Shown here piece by piece: positions 62,401-64,000 of a stretch of 64,000 nt of DNA. Numbering within the stretch: position 1 is the first letter of the stretch; each line of letters begins with the position of its first letter. Where the stretch lies: assembly GCA_016169945.1 (NCBI GenBank), contig JADLSH010000318.1, forward strand, positions 2,142,501 to 2,206,500, read 5' to 3'. Under the pieces are notes generated by a model. It saw only the letters and a list, made by a program, of their open reading frames with translations, was not told where the DNA came from and did no database searches. This DNA is from Trachythela sp. YZ-2020. Taxonomy: Eukaryota; Cnidaria; Anthozoa; Malacalcyonacea; Clavulariidae. A program made the translations under genes and the position numbers.

Positions 62401-64000
62401 AAAGTCAAAACAATGAGTAACTGGATGGCATGGAGTGATGGAGAACAGTTGGATTTTCGAAACAATGAAAAGACAATGGAACATTCTGATCACTGGATCG
62501 CACTATTGTCATTAAACACAGCCAAATTGATATTAAAATATGACATTTTTCTGTCGCAGGGAACCCTGCTAAACGCCAGAAGACATGTGACAACCCTGGT
62601 CCTATAAACAGCCCTCCTATGAACAGAGGGGGAGCCTTCCCTGGTCTCCCCGCCCCGGTTTCTATGGCATCTGGACCTCCAACAGACACGATGAAGACTT
62701 CCATCCCATCACCAATGCTTGGCCGCAGTAATAGTTCTGGGAATATTAGTAACCAAGGTATGTAGCTATTGGCGGGTTTCAGTAAGCGTGACAGATGGTA
62801 GTCACCGTTAGAAATGTTGAAACTGATAGAGCTATTCAGTATGAATGAAGTTAGTTTAGTTTAGGATTCCTCCTGTAGTAACACTGAATCAATAAGATAT
62901 GTCCCTTACTGGAGCTCTAGGGAGAACAGTTTAGATCTGATAGAGCTATCCAGTATAAATACAGTATATTTGGTTTGGTTTGGTTTGGTTTAAGTTTCCT
63001 CCTGTAGTAACACTGGATCAATAAGATATGTCCCTTACTGGACTTCTAGGGAGAACAGTTTAGAACTGATAGAAATATCCAGTATAAATAAAGTTAGTTT
63101 AGTTTAGTTTAATAGGTTTCCTTCTCTTGGTTATAAATTTCAAATACCTCTCTCGTTTACAGGTGACAAGCCAGCTATGAGTCCAGCAGCTCACATTGGT
63201 CAAGTACCTACCCCGATTCCAATGGTATCAAGTCCTCATACACCACAACCTGTGATCTCTACAGCTAACACTACTACAACCAATCCTAACACACCAGTCA
63301 CGGCTGGACCTAATACCCCGACACCCGCCGTGGCGAGCCCTGCAGCATGTCTGGATGGTAGTACTATGTCAAGTGATGGTGTTAAGAAAACGGAGGATAT
63401 TTCTTCAGAAGGGTTTTCAATTATTGATCCTCCCCAGGATGGTACGGGAGACCCTACAGAAGAGGTAAGATGATGGTGGTGGTTATGGTAATGATGGTGG
63501 TGGTGATAATGATAGTGATGGCGGTGGTGATGGTGGTGGTTATGGTAATGATGGTGGTGGTGATAATGATAGTGATGGTGGTGATGATGTTGGTGGTGAT
63601 AATGATGGTGATTATGATGGTGGTGATGGTGATGATGATGGTGATGGTGGTGGTGGTGGTGATGATGGTTGTGATGATGGTGGTGGTGGTGATGATGATG
63701 GTGGTGATGGAGATGGTGGTGATGGTGATGATGATGATGGTGGTGGTGATGATGATGATGATGGTGATGATGATGGTGGTGGTAATGATGATGGTAGTGA
63801 TAATGATGATGATGGGGATAATGATAATGATAGTGATGATGATAATAGTGATGATGATGATAATGATGTTATTTTTACAATGACTAAACACAGATCTTAA
63901 TCGTTGTATCTCCTTTCTCAGGAACTGCCAGGCAATCTCGATCCATCAGACTTCCTCCCGTACTTGGAGACATCAGATCTTAGTGATGACCTTCTCTCAA
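48810..64000 (+). CDS. ZMIZ1: ZMIZ1 orthologue (SP-RING/Miz-type PIAS-like transcriptional co-activator), 3' end outside window
   Basis: Twenty exons joining in phase: 48810-49080, 50438-50622, 50832-50877, 51793-51946, 54243-54472, 54796-55113, 56197-56636, 56718-56759, 57305-57626, 58721-58859, 59208-59322, 59691-59786, 60190-60295, 60437-60582, 60856-60923, 61180-61248, 62252-62331, 62560-62758, 63163-63464, 63922-64000. Order: N-terminal TPR-like domain ([19 protein letters not shown]), SVVTTVWGV motif, Ala/Ala-Thr tract, Pro/Gln-rich region with poly-Q, conserved [10 protein letters not shown] and NWPASV blocks, and SP-RING (CPIT...[19 protein letters not shown]...CPVC). The acidic C-terminus ([10 protein letters not shown]) begins the trans-activation tail. 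Vertebrate ZMIZ1 co-activates Notch, androgen receptor and SMAD targets and may act as a SUMO E3. The extra 90 residues before MERHIQQ are not in the vertebrate form I know. Confidence 0.96.
49195..49390 (-). repeat. SINE family 2 copy
   Basis: Minus-strand counterpart of 58085-58260: 'gaaaccggagtacccagaga', 'aaacccacgactttcggcag' and 'cgaacccacgatctcag'. In ZMIZ1 intron 1. Confidence 0.7.
49482..49903. mobile_element. 422-bp fold-back MITE with 'CTAG(T/A)CCATTGAACTATATA' ends
   Basis: The arms are inverted over most of the length: 'ccattgaactatata'/'tatatagttcaatgg', 'ctggaacgctaac'/'gttagcgttccag', 'acattgggctgtatatgaaa'/'tttcatatacagcccaatgt'. It would form a long hairpin if transcribed in ZMIZ1 intron 1. 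Confidence 0.85.
49980..50435 (+). repeat. Degenerate telomere-like (CCTAAN)n stretch
   Basis: Many 'ctaaccctaa', 'aatcctaaccctaatcc' and 'ccaattctaac' words, interrupted by other sequence. It reads as a decayed interstitial (TTAGGG-like) array and ends at the acceptor of ZMIZ1 coding exon 2. Confidence 0.6.
50885..51755 (-). repeat. SINE family 1 copy (minus) interrupted by a MITE
   Basis: The tail unit (50920-51010) and body lie left of the MITE. The rest of the body and the tRNA head (minus strand: box A 'gtgacacagtggtt', box B-like 'gggtttgattcc', about 51685-51750) lie right of it. Removing 51087-51636 and one TA restores a continuous SINE. Confidence 0.8.
51087..51636. mobile_element. 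550-bp MITE with TA target duplication, nested in a SINE
   Basis: The ends CCGTAAACCTCCGATTATAA and TTATAATCGGAGGTTTACGG are perfect inverted repeats, each flanked by TA, as with Tc1/mariner-type insertion. The subterminal regions repeat 'gggggggcttata' in both halves. No transposase frame of note. Confidence 0.85.
52005..52605 (+). repeat. Roughly 90-bp minisatellite in ZMIZ1 intron 4
   Basis: About seven units containing 'gcaagtagaaaactacttga', 'tcatggtgggatttgtact', 'gtagattatatatattggat' and 'gttctccaagtgatgtcca'. Minus-strand open frames are artefacts. Confidence 0.9.
53080..53280. mobile_element. MITE copy, 'AGCAGATGGTGGTCAAC' family
   Basis: Left 'actgtcgtgcagcagatggt' and right 'gttgaccaccatctgct'; the interior has 'tatcaaagcgagaaagtaat', as in the copy at 3985. 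Confidence 0.6.
53925..54235 (+). repeat. SINE-like repeat, family 3
   Basis: Shares 'gaggaaaaccggagtacccg' and 'ctcgaagcacaggagag' with 32520-32800. It ends just before the acceptor of ZMIZ1 coding exon 5. Confidence 0.55.
54478..54750 (+). repeat. (GGT/GAT)n microsatellite
   Basis: About 270 bp of 'gatggtggt'-type trinucleotides starting five bases inside the intron after exon 5. Frames on both strands are low-complexity artefacts. Confidence 0.95.
55165..55970 (-). repeat. SINE family 1 copy with about six tail units
   Basis: Six minus-oriented tail units (variant 'tagatctatcaagttctaa'), then body ('gtatgcgactgaggtgaaat') and tRNA head near 55900-55965 (minus strand 'gtggtacagtggtta'). 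In ZMIZ1 intron 6. Confidence 0.85.
56441..56560 (+). repeat. CAA/CAG repeat encoding poly-glutamine in ZMIZ1
   Basis: About 37 glutamine codons, mostly CAA, broken by one leucine codon (cta). It lies between the RPPP and PNPNMAGN segments of coding exon 7. Confidence 0.95.
57024..57263. mobile_element. 240-bp MITE with 'GGGGCCGGTTGTTCAAAAG' ends
   Basis: Left GGGGCCGGTTGTTCAAAAGC and right GCTTTTGAACAACCGGCCCC are perfect inverted ends, continuing imperfectly (ggttaac, ccctgggttag). No obvious target duplication and no ORF. In ZMIZ1 intron 8. Confidence 0.85.
57683..57872. repeat. Fold-back copy of the 'cttcgacgtttcgagcgaagg' family
   Basis: Left 'cggttgactgttgtgtaaaa'/'actacctgaaaatacaatga' is inverted at the right ('tcattgtatttttcaggtag', 'acacaacagtcaaccg'). 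The loop contains two extra copies of 'ggccttcgctcgaaacgtcg'. Confidence 0.8.
58085..58410 (+). repeat. tRNA-derived SINE family 2, full copy
   Basis: Box A 'tggcgcaatcgtcagagc' and box B 'ggttcgagtcc' start it; the body has 'caacgctctgccgaaagtcg' and 'ttcctcccacagggaatgtt'. In ZMIZ1 intron 9. Confidence 0.75.
58490..58690 (+). repeat. SINE family 1, 5'-truncated
   Basis: Body 'gttgtctgattgtaattttg' and 'ctccgggtactccggtttcc' plus one tail unit; it ends 30 bp before the acceptor of ZMIZ1 coding exon 10. Confidence 0.7.
59430..59612 (+). repeat. Roughly 85-bp direct duplication in ZMIZ1 intron 11
   Basis: Both copies contain 'gggtcgtgaatgtaatttgt' and 'cattcatttacttcaaccga'. Confidence 0.8.
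59818..60155 (+). repeat. SINE family 1 copy with tRNA head
   Basis: Head 'ggtagcactgtggttattgc', box B-like 'ggtacgattcc', body 'tcacatgtgagaagagtgct', then two tail units. It ends about 30 bp before ZMIZ1 coding exon 13. Confidence 0.8.
60640..60825 (+). repeat. (CAT/CAC)n microsatellite
   Basis: About 180 bp of 'atcatcatcatcaccatt'-type repeats in ZMIZ1 intron 14, 30 bp before the exon encoding the second half of the SP-RING. Confidence 0.95.
61465..62075 (+). repeat. SINE family 1 fragments around a possible LINE 3' fragment
   Basis: 61475-61545 and 61915-62075 carry SINE family 1 words ('cagttgtctgattataatct'; 'tttccttctgtagtaacact'). Between them, 61573-61770 is an open 65-codon frame ([17 protein letters not shown]). 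Its pattern resembles the C-terminal end of non-LTR reverse transcriptases, followed by an AT-rich tail. The LINE call is weak. Confidence 0.4.
62815..63120 (+). repeat. SINE family 1 tail units
   Basis: Three tail units ('gaacagtttagaactgatag') with a (TTGGT)n insertion near 62970. In ZMIZ1 intron 18, about 40 bp before the next exon. Confidence 0.75.
63465..63885 (+). repeat. (GGT/GAT)n microsatellite, 420 bp
   Basis: 'gatggtggtgat' and 'gataatgatagtgatg' trinucleotide repeats start in the donor region of ZMIZ1 coding exon 19. Both-strand open frames are artefacts. Confidence 0.95.

Noticed and set aside
63454..63891. 137- and 145-residue Met/Val and Ile/Thr frames
   Set aside because: Pure trinucleotide repeat after the ZMIZ1 donor site; no coding character.

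Overview
The window is animal genomic DNA: intron-rich host genes, tRNA-derived SINEs, MITEs and minisatellites, plus one complete large DNA transposon. The host proteins (ZFAND4, a TspanC8 tetraspanin, ZMIZ1) are so close to vertebrate ones in sequence and exon phase that a slowly evolving, non-bilaterian-like animal is suggested. A cnidarian, perhaps an anthozoan, is my best guess; this is inference, because nothing here fixes the species.

Layout. 1-4930 (minus): ZFAND4-like gene, with its 3' end beyond the left edge. 4931-6173: head-to-head promoter region. 6174-11260 (plus): eight-exon TspanC8 tetraspanin. 12275-32433 (minus): four-exon leucine-rich-repeat gene whose third intron holds a 15,077-bp Polinton/Maverick (adintovirus-type) element at 12756-27832, with 372-bp terminal inverted repeats and a perfect 6-bp target duplication AACATG. 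Intron 2 of the same gene holds a 3.4-kb satellite made of SINE-tail units. 33729-35078 (plus): unrecognised 449-residue disordered protein. About 35.1-48.8 kb: non-coding, repeat-rich, possibly with a 5' untranslated ZMIZ1 exon near 36.8 kb. 48810-64000 (plus): 20 coding exons of ZMIZ1, cut by the right edge just before its C-terminus.

The Polinton carries the full virus-like set: packaging ATPase, two small virion-type proteins, protein-primed DNA polymerase B, adenain-like protease, double-jelly-roll major capsid protein, pVI/pX-like core protein, penton-like minor capsid protein and chromodomain integrase. Integrase inserts the element, PolB copies it, and the capsid genes, protease and ATPase would build and fill particles. 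Accessory genes sit around this core: a tRNA-Leu(UAA), a RING-H2 gene, small membrane or acylated proteins, a secreted-type LRR transmembrane protein, a triple GRF zinc-finger protein and a Bcl-2-like gene starting inside the right TIR. PolB (at least four frameshifts), the RING gene and the Bcl-2-like gene are broken, while capsid, protease, ATPase and integrase are open. The copy is therefore either young and recently disabled, or carries uncorrected sequencing indels.

Most remaining sequence is repeats: one tRNA-headed SINE family with a tandemly amplifying roughly 105-bp tail, two other SINE-like families, several fold-back/MITE families (one with an 8-bp hAT-type duplication, one with TA duplication nested in a SINE), minisatellites, and long ATG/GGT or CAT microsatellites in ZMIZ1 introns.
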